This document shows positions 10,290-23,162 of a stretch of DNA of 64,000 nt, one piece after another; within the stretch, counting starts at the first letter, position 1; each line of letters begins with the position of its first letter. The position numbers and the translations under genes are program-made. Where the stretch lies: assembly GCF_040869045.1 (NCBI RefSeq), contig NC_090323.1, forward strand, positions 261,272,392-261,336,391, written 5' to 3'. This DNA is from Eurosta solidaginis (taxonomy: Eukaryota > Arthropoda > Insecta > Diptera > Tephritidae). The notes under the pieces were generated by a model. The model was not told the DNA's origin. It did no database searches and was given only the letters and a program-made list of their open reading frames with translations.

Positions 10290-10560
10290 TGAAACTAACT
10301 AGTAAGTTCTGGAATGGAAAAGCCTGGAAGTATGCAATGAGAAATCAAAAAGTATAAAAGGCGCGACAGTAGTGGCGAGGAGTGAGTTTCATTTGAGCTA
10401 TCAATCAGTTTGGTTATTAAGCAAGCTAGAAGTGTTATTGTGAAGTACTTTAATAAAGGCCATTTTTCCATTATTCAATATTGGAGTTGTTATTCAACAG
10501 TTTACTGATTCGAACTTAGCAGAAGGGCAAATAAGAGGATTTGCAAGTAAAATCGTTACA
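10290..10560 (+). mobile_element. Solo LTR 1, right part
   Basis: This continues LTR 1 after the Penelope insertion; 10290-10300 is the second copy of the target duplication. It shares long segments with 35690-35852, such as ATCAGTTTGGTTATTAAGC, GTGAAGTACTTTAATAAA and CCATTTTTCCA, and ends CGTTACA at 10560. The AATAAA inside the shared segment could be the LTR polyadenylation signal. Confidence 0.7.
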
Positions 10561-12985
10561 GGATGTTCAATATATTGTCTTTATGTTGCAAGATCTTCAT
10601 TGCTGTTTGCAAGGCGAGTACGAACTGACGCACATATATATGACGCACTTTACAAGGCAATTCAGCTTTGCATAAAGCAACTGCACCAAAACAACAACAA
10701 CAACAACAATATAAACGGTGGTCAACAGCAATTTTTGAACATAAAAACATGTCAATTGATAAACTTTGTGCATGGCAAGCGAGCATCTGGCAACTAGGAC
10801 AACTTAAAACACGCCCTGCCGCCGATTGCTGTTGTTATTGTTGGCCACCTTGTTGTTGTTGCTTTTGCTGTAGCATGTCAAGAACCCCTGTTGGTGCAAC
10901 CCTTTTGACCCAATGCACGGCAAACTCTTCAAAGCGCACATTTTCAAGTTGCACGTTATTAATTGTAAGGCGAGGCGCGTTGAGTGCTGCCGTGGTGTGG
11001 TGTGTGGTTCAACTGAAGTGGCAAGTGTTGTGTGGTGGCATGTTGCATATCTGTACGAAATATGAAAAACTGCATTTTGCGGTGCAAGTTTTACAAAACA
11101 CTCATTAGTGAACCGCAGGCGCTGAGCCGTCAAAAGCGTCGTGTATGTCCGCCCCGCCGTCAATCAAGCGCCGCAGCAGAAACATTTGAAGTGGAATGTA
11201 GAGAAGCAGCGTTTGTGCTAAGTGGCAAGTGTTTTGAAAAACAGAAAAATAACAACAACAACGAAAAAGACGAAAGAAAAGAAAGATGCCACAACTGCCA
11301 AAGGTGATGAGTTGGCCTCGTCTAAGCCGGTTTGTTTAATTATTTCTCTTAAAGCTGGAAAGCAAAAAAAGACCTTTAAAAAAAATTTGCCCCAAAACAA
11401 CACAAAATAAAAACTCCATGAAATTTAACAAAAAATGAAAATGCACACAAACACACATACGCTCAAGCTATTTGGTATCTATAAACAAAGCCTGGAAAAT
11501 AATTAAAACATGCTAAGCAGCATGTCCAACAGCAGTGGCCACCGGGGATACCATCACCACAGTCGCATTTGTTTGGCATGCAACGTTTTTGCTGCAGCTT
11601 CTTCAACTCATTCGCTCATACGATTTGTATACCTTTTATAAACATGAAATTATATATTAACTTTGGTCCAATATCTGGGAATATAGAAAGGAGAAGAGAT
11701 AGGCCTCCCACACAGTGTAATCATCCCATTTACTTGCTCCCATAAACCTACTCAGCTGACTCCAGTGTCTTTATTTCATTTTAGTTTGGCCATGACGCAC
11801 AGCTCGTGCGCTCTTCCGCTTTTGCTAAGCGCTTCTCGTAAAAACTTCGACGCTCGTTATTCTCTCATTTCCCCCAACGTGCCATCTCATTTTAAACAAA
11901 CCTATTCGCTCCTGGTCACTCAGTCGACCTGCATGGAAAATATACACCCGCAGCACCATCTAAATGCAACTTTTGCCTTGGCCTAAGCAATGTTCGAAGA
12001 TGTCAACGGAAACCCTTGTAACGTTAGACTTTGCTGTGAGCTTAGTGGTTTTGTACACCATCAAACCAGATACCGCCAGTGATCGGATAAATATAACAAC
12101 TCCGAGTGCTTCCAATATACATGGGATCTAGCCTGCCTATATCTTTGTATACGCATAACTCCATGGCTTGCAGACAAATCTCAGCCAAAGATCGATGATC
12201 TAAACTTCTGCTGTATACAATGCCATTAGTCTATTCACCCTCGAAAAAGCAGAATATACTTCGATTTCAGTCAGATAATACCGACTTAGAAAATGAATGT
12301 GGCCACCTCCACCAAAGTGCCAAAGTGATAGAAAATAATGACAATTTGCAAAATTTTTCCACCGTCTCCACATGTGCATAGTTCCTTTATACTTTTTTGA
12401 CTGGCGACCCATGAACTTTCATCTCATCATCTTACTATATTGACTTGGTAGACCATTAAACTTTATCATCTCGCAACAGCTAACGTACAATATCTAAAAT
12501 TCGTCTCACAGTGCTTGACAAGTAAGTTTTATCGATGTTTTTGTTCATTTTCTGTTCCGGTACCTTCCGAAAAATAGCATTATTGAGATACTAGCTCCAC
12601 CATTTCGGGAACAATTTGATATGATAACGTTGAACCTTCTGGGTCACCCTACGCTCCTTTGGTAACACTCATGTGTATATTTCGGGATTGTTTTTGATTA
12701 CAACAACATAGATCATATTGTTTCTGGCAGATAAATGTTTGATTATGGCAAGGTTACTGAGTTGTGTTCCAAAGCAAATTCTCATATACCTGACCTATAC
12801 ATTTCACGACTTGGACTGTGGAGATGTTATCAACGAAAATGTTACTCTACAACTACCTCTTCGTAAGCTTAAAACCTTAGGTATTCTCAACTTCGAAAAA
12901 CACGTACTAGCTTAAACTGTTACCTTTCCATACTGGACGCCGACACACGAGTTCTCGAAGCTATGATGATTATATGACCGCGTGG
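10561..12985. other. CAA/CAG-rich noncoding stretch, possible gene flank
   Basis: There are no transposon domains. CAA runs near 10690-10712 face GTT runs near 10830-10870, giving open frames on both strands of low complexity (opa-type), which I do not accept as genes. A small open frame at 11510-11641 (43 codons, starting MLSSMSNSSGHRGYHHH) is the least repetitive candidate, but it has no consensus donor. Composition is less AT-rich than its surroundings and looks like 5' flank or UTR sequence of a fly gene. Confidence 0.3.
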
Positions 12986-12989
12986 AAAG

Positions 12990-13745
12990 GAATTAATATG
13001 GGACAGTGGACTAGATAACTGGTTGACGGATGGGTCGAAGTTTGAAGGGGGATTGGATTAAGGGTTTTTTGTGAGAAGCTCGATGTAAGTGCAAGTAACC
13101 GTTGCAGGATCACGGCAGGAGGCACCAGGCGGAGGTCGCCGCTATTCCGGATGTGTTAGTTTGACGAGATGCTGTCCAGTGCTATCACGGTTACTCTTGT
13201 GAAGCCGTAAGTTTAACTGTGGTGCGATCGGGGGTAGCATAGAAATGCCTGACCTTGCTTGCGTTTGCGTCGAACTATTTTAAAATTAAAATCATCTGGG
13301 TCTTCGGATATAGCAATATACCTGGCAACTATCACTAGGACCTCCCAGCGCATATGGGTACAATTGAACCGTACATATGTAGCTGTAGGGAATACGGTCT
13401 GCAGCCTGCTGCTATATAGATTCGCTTCGAGTCGGCTAAGAAAACGCTGGGCGGGAACTACCGCTTGTAGGGTAGTGATATACTTTTGGCCGGATGTGGG
13501 TGCCAAGCGGTTTGCTGAAATATTGGATTCGCCAAGTACCATCTATAAAAGGTAATTGTGGTTTTGATGGGTCACTGTACAATGGGAGTACATACTGCAA
13601 AACCACTAATGCGGCAGCTATGTGGAGGATAACGAGGTGAAATCGTTGAGGCACTTCATGCTTAACTGTCCAGCATTTGGTATAACTAGCCGAAAGTTTT
13701 GCGGTCCCCAGCCAATGACGCTTGTAAATTCAAACTCTCAAGTTT
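12990..13745 (+). pseudogene. LINE fragment: RNase H start and C-terminal region
   Basis: Translation around 13018-13050 gives NWLTDGSKFEGG, the opening strand of a LINE RNase H domain (W-x-TDGSK). Further on, in broken frames, WPDVGAKRFAEILD (about 13490-13535) and EVKSLRHFMLNCPAF (about 13638-13682) match the tail and Cys/His segment that follow RNase H in I-group LINEs. Stops and shifts interrupt all of it. The intervening sequence is partly deleted. Confidence 0.6.
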
Positions 13746-14128
13746 GCTGTTCTTGAACTAACAGTTATTTAGCAAATCTTATCTCATAATAATTAATTTT
13801 ATGGAGTTTTTTTTTTCAAGAAGAAAAAACTGTATAGTCATTTATCATCAAACTGACAGTACTCCTACTACGCCTAACACACCTAAAATCCTGGGATCAG
13901 AACTGTAACTTACATTTGCTGAACTTTATTCACCAGAGACGTTCATTTTGCCCAAGTGAGCTTTGCCTGGCGGATGTAGCTAATTGTCGGTATTTTCAAA
14001 TTCGAGACTATGACCGATGCACAAATTGCTACTTTTTTCGGACTTGCTCAGTTTTTAACACGCTTACAGAAGCTTCCCTTGGACCTTTGTATATATGTAT
14101 GCAACACTCTTTTATATAAAGCAACTAG

Positions 14129-14998
14129 CAGACCCGGCAGACGTTGTTCTGCCCTATCTGCATACATTTTAATAAGCTTTTTCCGTCTAACTCTGCCCTC
14201 CCCCCACCCCTCTTCACTTTTTCCTGATCCTTTTATTCACTCCTCCCTCCGTCTTTTTCGCTTCATCTATCTCCATATTCGTCTCATTATATTTCTTTCT
14301 CAGTCTCCTTCTCTCTTTTCTCTTCTCTTACGTTCTTCTCATTCTTCTTCATTCTCTATTTCGGCTTCGAATGCATATTTATCAGTTTGAATATCAAAAT
14401 AAAAATTACTTTAGAGCTCTCAGCAACATCTTTCATTTCATATCCATATTACCCACACATTCTAGTGGTATCCGGGTCCACGTTTTGGCTTATATCTGGA
14501 CACCGTAGTCCCACAGGGGTATGAAAATTACCCTCTATTAAAGCACTCATCAACAGCTTTCAAAGTTTGAACAAAATCGACTGACGAATCTCTTCAAACA
14601 CCGGCGACCAACTAACACACATTTTAGCCTTTCCTTTTATATATATAGATTTTTATTTTCCACACTTCATTATAATATTAAAACGAAATTCAGATATTCA
14701 TTGCTTTTGAAATTCGGCTTAAGAATTGCACATGGAACAACTAAAAACTCTCCTGAATTAAAAAAAAAAATGTCTTAGTACTTCTAAATCGCGTGCCCCT
14801 CAGAAACCCCGGGTCCGGGGGTAATCCCCGCAATAAAATAATATTGCGAAAATAAACTGAGATATAACCTATCCTATATTTCAAGTTAGATCAAACTACA
14901 CACGGGGTGCAAAACAATTTCAACATCGGTTCAATAGTTTAGGAGTCCATCGCGGACAAACATAGTGACACGTGATTTTTATATATGAAGAAGATAAT
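14129..14998 (+). repeat. CTAGCAGACCC-type interspersed repeat with pyrimidine tract
   Basis: It starts 'ctagcagacccggcagacg' and is followed after about 70 bp by a strongly C/T-rich tract (14190-14385). A '...ttttatatatatagat' end occurs near 14650, and a second similar end, 'gtgacacgtgatttttatat', near 14985. The two ends suggest two adjacent or nested copies. A related start lies at 58074. I recall this opening motif in many insect genomes but cannot assign a class. There is no ORF. Confidence 0.55.
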
Positions 14999-14999
14999 A

Positions 15000-16040
15000 A
15001 AAAAGTAACGTATACACACCAGTAGCCGCCCTACGTATCAGTCCTACGGCTAACTTTGCATGTAATTGGTTAGTTTCTGAGAAAACCATCTACTTGATTT
15101 AAGTTCAAAATGGAATGGTGACATATATATAGTTACTTCACTTCATTCATGAACGGCATAAAGCCTTCGCTATATTTGAAAACGGTTTTGTCTCTCCTCG
15201 TTAGTTTTTTCTGTTTTTTTTTTTTCGGTGTGGAAATAGCGATTGCTTTTCGCCTATAAAGTCTGCCAGCAGGCCAACTAGCTTTCTAGGAGAGTTGTAT
15301 ATGTAGATTACCAAATTCTAAATAGCCATTCAACTCATCAGTTTTCCTTTCTCCTTTCTTTACCACAGATTGCTTTATTTTGGGTCTTAAATTGAAAATG
15401 TTAAATATTAAATTTGTTGTTTCTTTTTATCGCTATTAAATTCTTTAAGGCGGCATTAACAAATTGCATGCTAACTTGCATCCCATCGACATATGTTTGT
15501 TGTTGTAAATATGTATATCGCGTCTACCTTTAGTTGGCCAGTGTGTGCAACCTGAAAAGAACTGAGAAAATGTTTCTTACTAATTTGACTTTTATTTTTG
15601 CAGCACTTTTAATGCTTTTCATACGCCGCTGTGACGTCGTGCTTTTGTATTTAAATGTCAGATATTCGTTCGTTTTTGCGTTCACTCTCCCACTGTGCTG
15701 CGCTAGTTTGCTTTTCATGTTATCGAAAATTTTATCGATGTTTTTTTTATTGCTGTTCTTAAAGTTAAATTTTAATTTATTTTACAAATTTATGAGAATT
15801 TTTGCATTTGTAAATTAATTGGATCACAGTGAGTTTTATTATCTCCTCGCTTGGTGCATAAATATAAAATATATATGTATATTAACTTATCATACATATG
15901 TACGAATGTATGTAAACATTGGAAGCATTTAAATAAATTAGTTAATTTTAATGAGTTTCGAAAGTCGATTGTATAATTAATAATATGGGGAAACATTTTT
16001 TATTGTTAAGTTTCTGTCTGATGTAGAGTGCATTAAATAG
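15000..16040. other. AT-rich noncoding stretch
   Basis: No domain, repeat family or gene signal was recognised. Short hydrophobic open frames near 15534-15818 are T-rich chance frames. Confidence 0.35.
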
Positions 16041-16049
16041 GACGGCCTT

Positions 16050-17595
16050 CAGTAATTTATATTCTTTGACAAATTCGAAGATGCACTATTTTGAACTATA
16101 TCCAACAAGATCAAGTTCATTACTTGAAGATATTGGTACAGTGCAGTAGATGGGAGAGTATCTGCCTCAAGTCCCTGCCTATGCAGATAATGTGAACCGG
16201 CGTTTCATCATCCAGCTCACAGAAACGACACATTTTAGTGTCGGATTGATTTAACTTAGGTGATATCGTAGACCACAGTGTCCCGTATAGTACCCAGTGA
16301 GAGTTCTTAGGTCCTCCCTGCTTAGATTAATAAGTTTGGTTGATACTTTCGTTGCCCGAAGTATAAACAGTTGGCCTGTCTTTGCCCTGGGAAGTCAATC
16401 CAGTGACGTCTGAATTGTTTAGTTTTCCAGTTACTTATGGCTTCCCTGGTGTATGCTTTTGTGAGTCCACAGAAGGGCTCTGAATCATAGAATGCTGCTA
16501 TAGCACTCTGCTTTACTAGGTATATTGCATGTTCATTACCTCCATGTCCCTGATGTCTGGGAACCCATCCTAACAAAACCTTGTTTTTGGTTCCCAGATT
16601 ATTAAAGATTTCGGTGCATTCTTCCACTAGCTTGGATGTAACTGTGTAGGATTGCAAGGCAAGCAGGGCTGCCTGGCTGTCCGACATAATGTAGATGCTC
16701 TTCGATGTTGAGCCTCTCCGGAGACATTCCTACCGCAGAATCCTATTGCATGAATTTATGCCTGAAATATGGTGGGGTAGCATCCCATTGGTATCGATGT
16801 CTTGAAGTTCGGCCCATAGATACCAGCTCCCGTTCTTCCGTCATCGAATTTCGATAAACTCGTGAACCAGACCTCTGAGTCAGGGTCATTATAGGGATTC
16901 CCTGTTTCCCAGTAGGTCTATCCACAATGGACACTTCAAAGTTCCGTGATATTCTGAACTTAGGAGACATTACGTCACGCAGTTGTAATGTGGGATTTCC
17001 TATGAATTTTCTTATTACTTTCATATGCCCCACCATGTTTCCGGGCTTCAACTCCGAAATATTTTGAAGTCTTAGTGAGCCTAGTGTTGCCTCTTTCTCT
17101 ATCAGAATAGGGAAGGGAGATATTCCCACCAGAGCACTAAGTGCATCAGCAAGGGACGTTCTCATCGCGCCCGTTATGCCAATGCAAACTAGTCGATGCA
17201 GTTTGCTTAGTTTTGTTGTTGCGTTCTTTGCGTGACCTTCTGCCACCAAACTAGGGAAGCGTAGGGGACTATTGGCCTTACAACAGTATTAAATGTCCAG
17301 TATACCATTTTTGGAGATAACCCCCATGTTTTGCCGTAAAGTGGAGTACAGGCAAAGAAAGCGCTTGTTGCTTTGTTTAGGATAGCATCCAAATGAGCAT
17401 TCCACGTGAGGGTTCTATCCAGTGTGACCCCTAGGTATTTTGCCTCCATTGAGAACTGTATTTTTGTTCCACCCAGGGATGGTTCTGGGATGGATACTTA
17501 TTATGACACTGGAGGCCAGCTTCTATAAGAACATATTACGGCTTTTATCTTTAGTATTTTCGAAGCTCCGTTTGCAGTTAGCATCATTAGCACAT
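16050..17595 (-). pseudogene. I-group LINE fragment (RT end, RNase H, Cys/His tail)
   Basis: On the minus strand the order is as expected. The C-terminal RT/thumb part (AKYLGVTLDRTLTWNAHL near 17440-17390, then GLSPKMVYWTF) comes first. The linker follows (SLADALSALVGISPFPILIE, near 17155-17100). A broken RNase H comes next, whose opening reads WFTSLSKFDDG in place of the usual W-x-TDGSK. SDSQAALLAL (16690-16660) and WVPRHQGHGGNEHA (about 16575-16530) are the later RNase H motifs, and a Cys-rich tail, CRFCELDDE, lies near 16230. Several frameshifts are present. RNase H downstream of RT places it in the I/Loa/R1-like group, not Jockey. Confidence 0.75.
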
Positions 17596-17599
17596 GTGG

Positions 17600-18312
17600 T
17601 TCAAATTATTGTAGGTTAGGTTAGATTGAACGGGCCGGTCAATAAAGAACTAACAAAGGTTGAATGTGTCCATAATGTGACCAGAGTTCGGGTTGACGAC
17701 CAAACGGGAAAACACCTACTAAGCACCAGGACTTATGCTACAGAATAACTTCGTCCTTTTGGGAAATATTAGAAATTGAATTGGACCACGCTTTATAGTT
17801 GCTTCGCGATCTGGACTCTGCCGCCCGTAGTAGCTGGAGCCTTGATCGCACAAGCGCAGGACATGAAACAGAAAGGGCTTAACCGTTTCTTCCTGCAGCT
17901 CGCACTTTCTGTATCTGCTGTTACTGACGAGGCTTAACCTATAAGCATGTGACGCCAGAAGAGAGTGCCCATTTATTTTTTGTTAGGTTTTGTCTCTTTA
18001 GAGAAATGAGCAGCTTGTGAGTCTAACCTTGTACGATTTTCATATGGTTTAAGAAAATTTGCAGGCCCAGCGCTTGATGAATCATATGCAACTATTGTCT
18101 CTTATTGATTTCTCCATAACGGATTGGGACGTCTACCGTCGATTCATCGAGTGCTACACCCTCATTTTCAAACTCATGGGACTTTTTGTTACCTTCTATG
18201 TTTTTTATGACCGGAAACCCAGTATAGATGTATGGTGTGGCCTGAACGAAGTCTCCCCAATACTTCTTTGTATACCAGGACACTTCTTTATGAAGTACTG
18301 TGTGAAATCATA
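17600..18312 (-). pseudogene. Second LINE fragment: RNase H end, tail and 3' terminus
   Basis: On the minus strand the RNase H region (YWGDFVQATPYIYTGFPV, then EGNKKSHEFENEG) matches, in register, the plus-strand copy at 32180-32380. It is followed by the degraded Cys-rich tail (17990-17820) and a 3' end reading GACCGGCCCGTTCAATC near 17645-17620. It abuts the fragment at 16050-17595 in the same orientation: either two copies in tandem or one inserted in the other's 5' truncation point. Confidence 0.6.
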
Positions 18313-18650
18313 ATGAGATTGGAAAATTAATTGGATTATTGATAGGAAGAGAACGGAGACTATAAATGGAAATATAATTGAGAATACGGATAGGATTATA
18401 AGTGGGAATGAAAATAGGAATGCGAGCAGATATATAATAAGTACATTAATAGAAATAAGAATTTGAATATGAAAACGAATAAGCTGGGAGAACGAAATAT
18501 GAATAGAAATAAAAAGAGGGTAAGAGGAAAGAGCAAATGAAAAGAACTAAGCCGAAGTAGATGACCAGGAAAGATAAGATAAATAAGATGTTGGCTTGGC
18601 ACTACCTCCATATATCAAACATATCAAAGCACTCATTCCAATAAATATGC
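18313..18650. repeat. Purine-rich low-complexity stretch
   Basis: This is a run of short 'gaa/gga/ata' words on the plus strand, e.g. 'ggataggattataagtggga'. There is no coding potential on the plus strand; the minus-strand open frame is its hydrophobic complement. Confidence 0.4.
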
Positions 18651-18654
18651 AATA

Positions 18655-18775
18655 ACTCCGGGGAGAATTCAGGCCGAGCTTCTCTTCCATGGCGGAAATA
18701 CACACGGAGTGTTTGCCAAATCACTGACGAGTGGCGACCCCGCTTAGAAAAACTTGCTTATAAATTTTTCGTGTT
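18655..18775 (-). repeat. tRNA-SINE body fragment
   Basis: The segment 'ggcggaaatacacacggagt' followed by 'gagtggcgaccccgcttaga' matches the body of the SINE at 36430-36692 in the same orientation. The tRNA-like head is missing. Confidence 0.5.
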
Positions 18776-18779
18776 GCTT

Positions 18780-21700
18780 TTCTCAGAACTTTTGAAAAGG
18801 GGGGAAAATATTCCCATGTAGAATTAGGCTGCTGTTCATGGTGTGATTCTAGCAGGTATTATCAGTGAAGGCTCTGCATTATGCAGTAAAATCCAACGCC
18901 GGGTGTTTTCCTCGGACTAGTGCTACTTCAAATTGAATTAGTTATCAAGTATTAAGTTTCACTCTAGGATATGTGAACATGTAAACACAGTTACATCTGT
19001 ATGTATTCATATATATAAGAATGCTAGTATGTGCGGATAAATTGTAGAGTTGCAGTTAAGTGATTCTGGGGTGTTAGAACAAATCGCTGGCGTATCCACA
19101 ACAATTTGTTCAAATATCGTCACTTGATAAATTAATATGCTGTACAATTCTAATGCTCATAAATATATTTATGCATAAATCTACATACATAGGTATTTTC
19201 ATATTCATATGTTCAAAGTGCATTAGACTGGTTCGAAAAAAAATTGCAGATATCGCCCTAAATATTGAAGATTATGTTGAGAGGGTCTCTGAACTTTTTT
19301 TTTAATCTAACTTTATTCAGTATTTTTTTATTGTAACTTGGTTATTAGGCATCCGATTTTAAAAGTCATTACTTTGGTCTTGAAAAGCTCTATGTTAACT
19401 TCCATTGTAGTTTTGAGATCCGAACCGGTTTTAGCACAGTTTTGTTTGAGTTACAGTCCCATTGAGCATTCTTCTCGTTGTACAAGCTATGAAAAAGTGC
19501 GATATTGCGAAAACAACTGCAGAGTTCAAACCGGCATTAGAAGGAATTATATGTGTGTCCAAAACTATGACATATCAATTTTAAAAATCGTATAAAAAGA
19601 TTTCAAATTCTGGCGTTGTCTTATTTATTTATTTATTATTTATTTAATCTACAGATTAATAAAATCTTAAAAACTAGTTGTACAATAATGTGTTTAAGTA
19701 ACGAGTGCCCAAGATTAATTTAAAATTTACAAATTGGGATAGGCTTCAACATGTTACCTATTAAATATGTGTTTATAATTAAATTTTTTAAGGTGTCGAA
19801 ATGGATGGATTCCGGTTCAGCTTTTTGGGAGGCAGACAATTTTTCTTTAATATTTTTAAATTCTTGACATGCCGGCTATAGCAAATAGTTATAAGCATAT
19901 ACATAAATGATTGTTGAGTATGTTGTCGTAATGGACGGGATTTCGAGTAATACAAAGTCATAATCGAGGGATCGAGAAACGGCCGAAGTTTATTATAGTT
20001 TGAGAAGCACATTCTGCATTCCACTTTTATTATTTACAAAATTCTTGTATATTAGTGAATATAGTAGCGAGTGCACGTGATTTCGGACAACAGAATATAT
20101 CTTCCAAACACCAATTATTGTAGCGCTGCCTAGAAGTTTGGAAAGGACACATTTCCAGGCCATACACCTTAAATATTGATTTAATTATTCAAGGCAAAAA
20201 GTTTATCCTTTTTAATTATGAAAAGTGAGTCAGAGGAATGACTACAATGTTTATTAAAATCCTCGCACAAACAACGGAAAGTTCATGCATTTCAAAATTT
20301 TGATCTGCATGCGCAATTGGCTGTAAATGTCTGGATGGCCTAAGGGGGCCGTCGAACATAACCTCCCCAGCAAAAGCGAGCTATATATCTCTTGTAAATT
20401 TTACCATAAATAATATAGCAAGCATCTCTGTATAACGCTGTAACGTGATTATTAGTTTAAGTGGCTGAAGTAGGGAGAAAGATTCTATAGCGGATTTCGA
20501 ACAAATTCCAGTTTATCACAACTAATCTGATAACGCGGGCTCCACACAACCGAAACATATTCAAGGATTGGTCTAACAAATGAGGGGAAACAAGTTTTGG
20601 TAATGCAGGGGTATTAAATTGCTTTATAAATATTAAATAAATAACAATTACTTTAACTTGCTGTCTTTTGCAGTTTTTTTTTACATGATTCTCGACCCAG
20701 TCTAATGTAGTTGCGTATATCCACAAAATTGCATTCACTCTCATGTACGAGTATAGGCGTTTACGTATTGTCTGGCAAGAGCTAAAGCGACACCACCTTT
20801 TCCAATGTTTGTCTACTACGTCGATTTGTGGCGTAAAGCAAGTGTTTGATTTGCGATTATGAAACAAATTGCCATTTCGATTGCCGCTGACAGTTGCAAT
20901 TTGATTAATTCGCTCTTACGTAAGGTAAGCCGGATTGGCGGGCAAGCGGTGGTGGAATGCAATGCAATAAATTTTTTGCCATTCATGATTGTTGAAGGGA
21001 ATTGAATTGCTTATTGAATTTTTTACAATTTTTTTAATCCATTGGAATTTCTAATTTTCTTGCAAATGTTTTACATCAGATTTACGCTCAAATTCCCATC
21101 GTAAAAATTTGTTAAATGAGTGAGACCGTTTTGGATTATTTTTATTTTGATTTACAAGAAAATTGATCAACACAGCCAAGAAAAAAAATCATTATATCAA
21201 ACGACAAATGAAAGAGAATGTGCAGCGCTGCGCAGGGTGAGATTGTGGTATGGTTGAAAGGAGATTTATAAGCACTAATTTTTGTATGTGGTAAGAGCAT
21301 TCATAAACAACCAAAAAAATTGATCGTTAAATACAAAGTTATGTATGTGTGTGTATATACAGACCATGGGTTACCGTGTGAGCGCTGTCTATTTTCAATC
21401 TCAACTACGCTAGTGGACAGTCACTAACTCACATTTATAGCCCATATAAATGCATGCGATAACTGCAACTGCCATGTGGCAGTGTCCATTGTCTCAACGC
21501 CAAACGCTTTAGCTCAGAAATTGTGGCCACTTTATGGCTTGGCAAGGCATCAGGAAATGAAACCATCTTCAAGATATATTTCATGGTTTTATACATATAT
21601 ATATACAAATATAGCGGCCCCCAGCAGTGTGGCGCTTAGCTATAACTACTGACTTGTCGTCCGAAGCTTGGGTAGCCCCATCTTCGCCACCACCAACAGC

Positions 21701-22180
21701 GCCTGCGTTGCTTGCAACACGACATTCACTAATCTAACGTCTATTTAACGTCAGTCGTAGCTATAAATCAATTCGATTGTAAAATGCTCACACGTCAAAA
21801 AATACAAATGAAATTAATCAATTTGATTAGGTTTTCTTCTTCTACCGGCTTTCTTTATGACCTCACTTTATATGCGCATGTATGATGATGAAGGTTTGTA
21901 TGTAGGTATGTACCTTTCTTTATTGTCCCCATCACCAAACATGAGCATTTGAGTTCCCATCACTTTTTTTTTTTTTTTTTTATTTGTTTATGCGTTGTTG
22001 GTCATTTAATTTTATTGGTTTTGTATTGTTTGGTGATTTTAAAAATTATGTCCACCCAGCTGGGTAATGAATTTAGAGTTATTGCTTATACTCATATTAA
22101 TATGCATGTGAGTAAAATTGATAAGCCTGTAATTAACATAAGCTTAAGTGATAGTAGCCCACACTGCGCGTTTGACATAG
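18780..22180. other. AT-rich noncoding stretch
   Basis: Nothing gene-like is recognised. It contains a TTTA-rich run near 19620-19645 and an 18-T run near 21966. Slightly higher GC with CA/TG words near 21350-21730 could be conserved host intron or flank. Confidence 0.35.
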
Positions 22181-22186
22181 AAAACA

Positions 22187-23162
22187 AGTAAGGAAGGCTA
22201 AATTCGGGTGTAACAAAATTTCGCCCATTTTTAATACCAAAGTGAGTTCAGATAAGTACGAGAACTAAGTTTAGTAAAGATATATCGATTTTTGCTCAAG
22301 TTATCTTGTTAACGGCCTAGTGGAAAGACAGACGGTCGACTGTGTATAAAAAATGGGCGTGGCTTCTACCGATTTCGCCCATTTTCACAGAAAACAGTTA
22401 TCGTCATAGAAGCTATAAAAAAAAAATTTCACAAGGAGTGGTACATTTTTGTTCGACTTATGGCATTAAAAGTATTCTAGACAAATTAAATGAGAAAGGG
22501 CGGAAATTTGAAATTTTCTTTTATTTTTTATTTTGTTGCACCCTATCATGACTGGCGTTGAATGTTGACATAATTTATTTATATACTGTAAAGATATTCA
22601 ATTTTTGTTAAAATTTGACTTTAAAAAAGTTTTTTTTAAAGAGTGGGCGTGCTCGTCATCCGATTTTGCTAATTTTTATTTAGAACACATATAGTAACAG
22701 GAGTGACGTTACTGCCAAATTTTATCATGATATCTTCAACGACTGCCATATTACAGCTTGCAAAACTTTTAAATTACCTTCTTTTAAAATAGGGCGGTGC
22801 CAATCCGATTGTCCAAAATTTTACTAGTTTTCTATTCTGCGTCATAAATTCAACTCACCTACCAAGTTCCATCGCTTTTTTCGGTTTTTCGAAATTTTCG
22901 ATATCGAAAAAGTGGGCGTGGTTATTGTCCGATTTCGTTCATTTTAAATAGCGATCTGATATGAGTACCCAGAAACTTACGTACCAAATTTCATTTAGGC
23001 ACGGACGGGTGGACGGGCATGGCTAAATGAATTTATTTTTTCGCCCAGAACATTTTGATATATAGAAGTCTATATCTATCTCGATTAGCTTATGCCGTTT
23101 CGGAGTACCGTTATGCGAACAAAATTAATATACTCTGTGAGCTCTGCTCAGCTGAGTATAAA
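22187..23162. mobile_element. Second long-repeat element copy (right-hand part)
   Basis: It opens 'aagtaaggaaggctaaattc' and ends in the same TIR as the element at 3853-5762 ('gctcagctgagtataaaaat', near 23162). It shares the GGGCGTGG boxes (about 22356, 22640, 22910). The left end differs from the first copy, so this is a different or rearranged member of the family. No ORF. Confidence 0.65.

Noticed and set aside
10668..11163. Open frames of 146 and 119 codons on opposite strands
   Set aside because: Driven by CAA/GTT runs, low complexity (poly-Gln, poly-Cys, poly-Asn); the longer starts at a TTG and has no splice or homology support.
11510..11641. 43-codon open frame starting MLSSMSNSSGHRG as a first exon
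   Set aside because: Plausible texture but no consensus donor before its stop and no partner exon; too weak for a separate gene entry.
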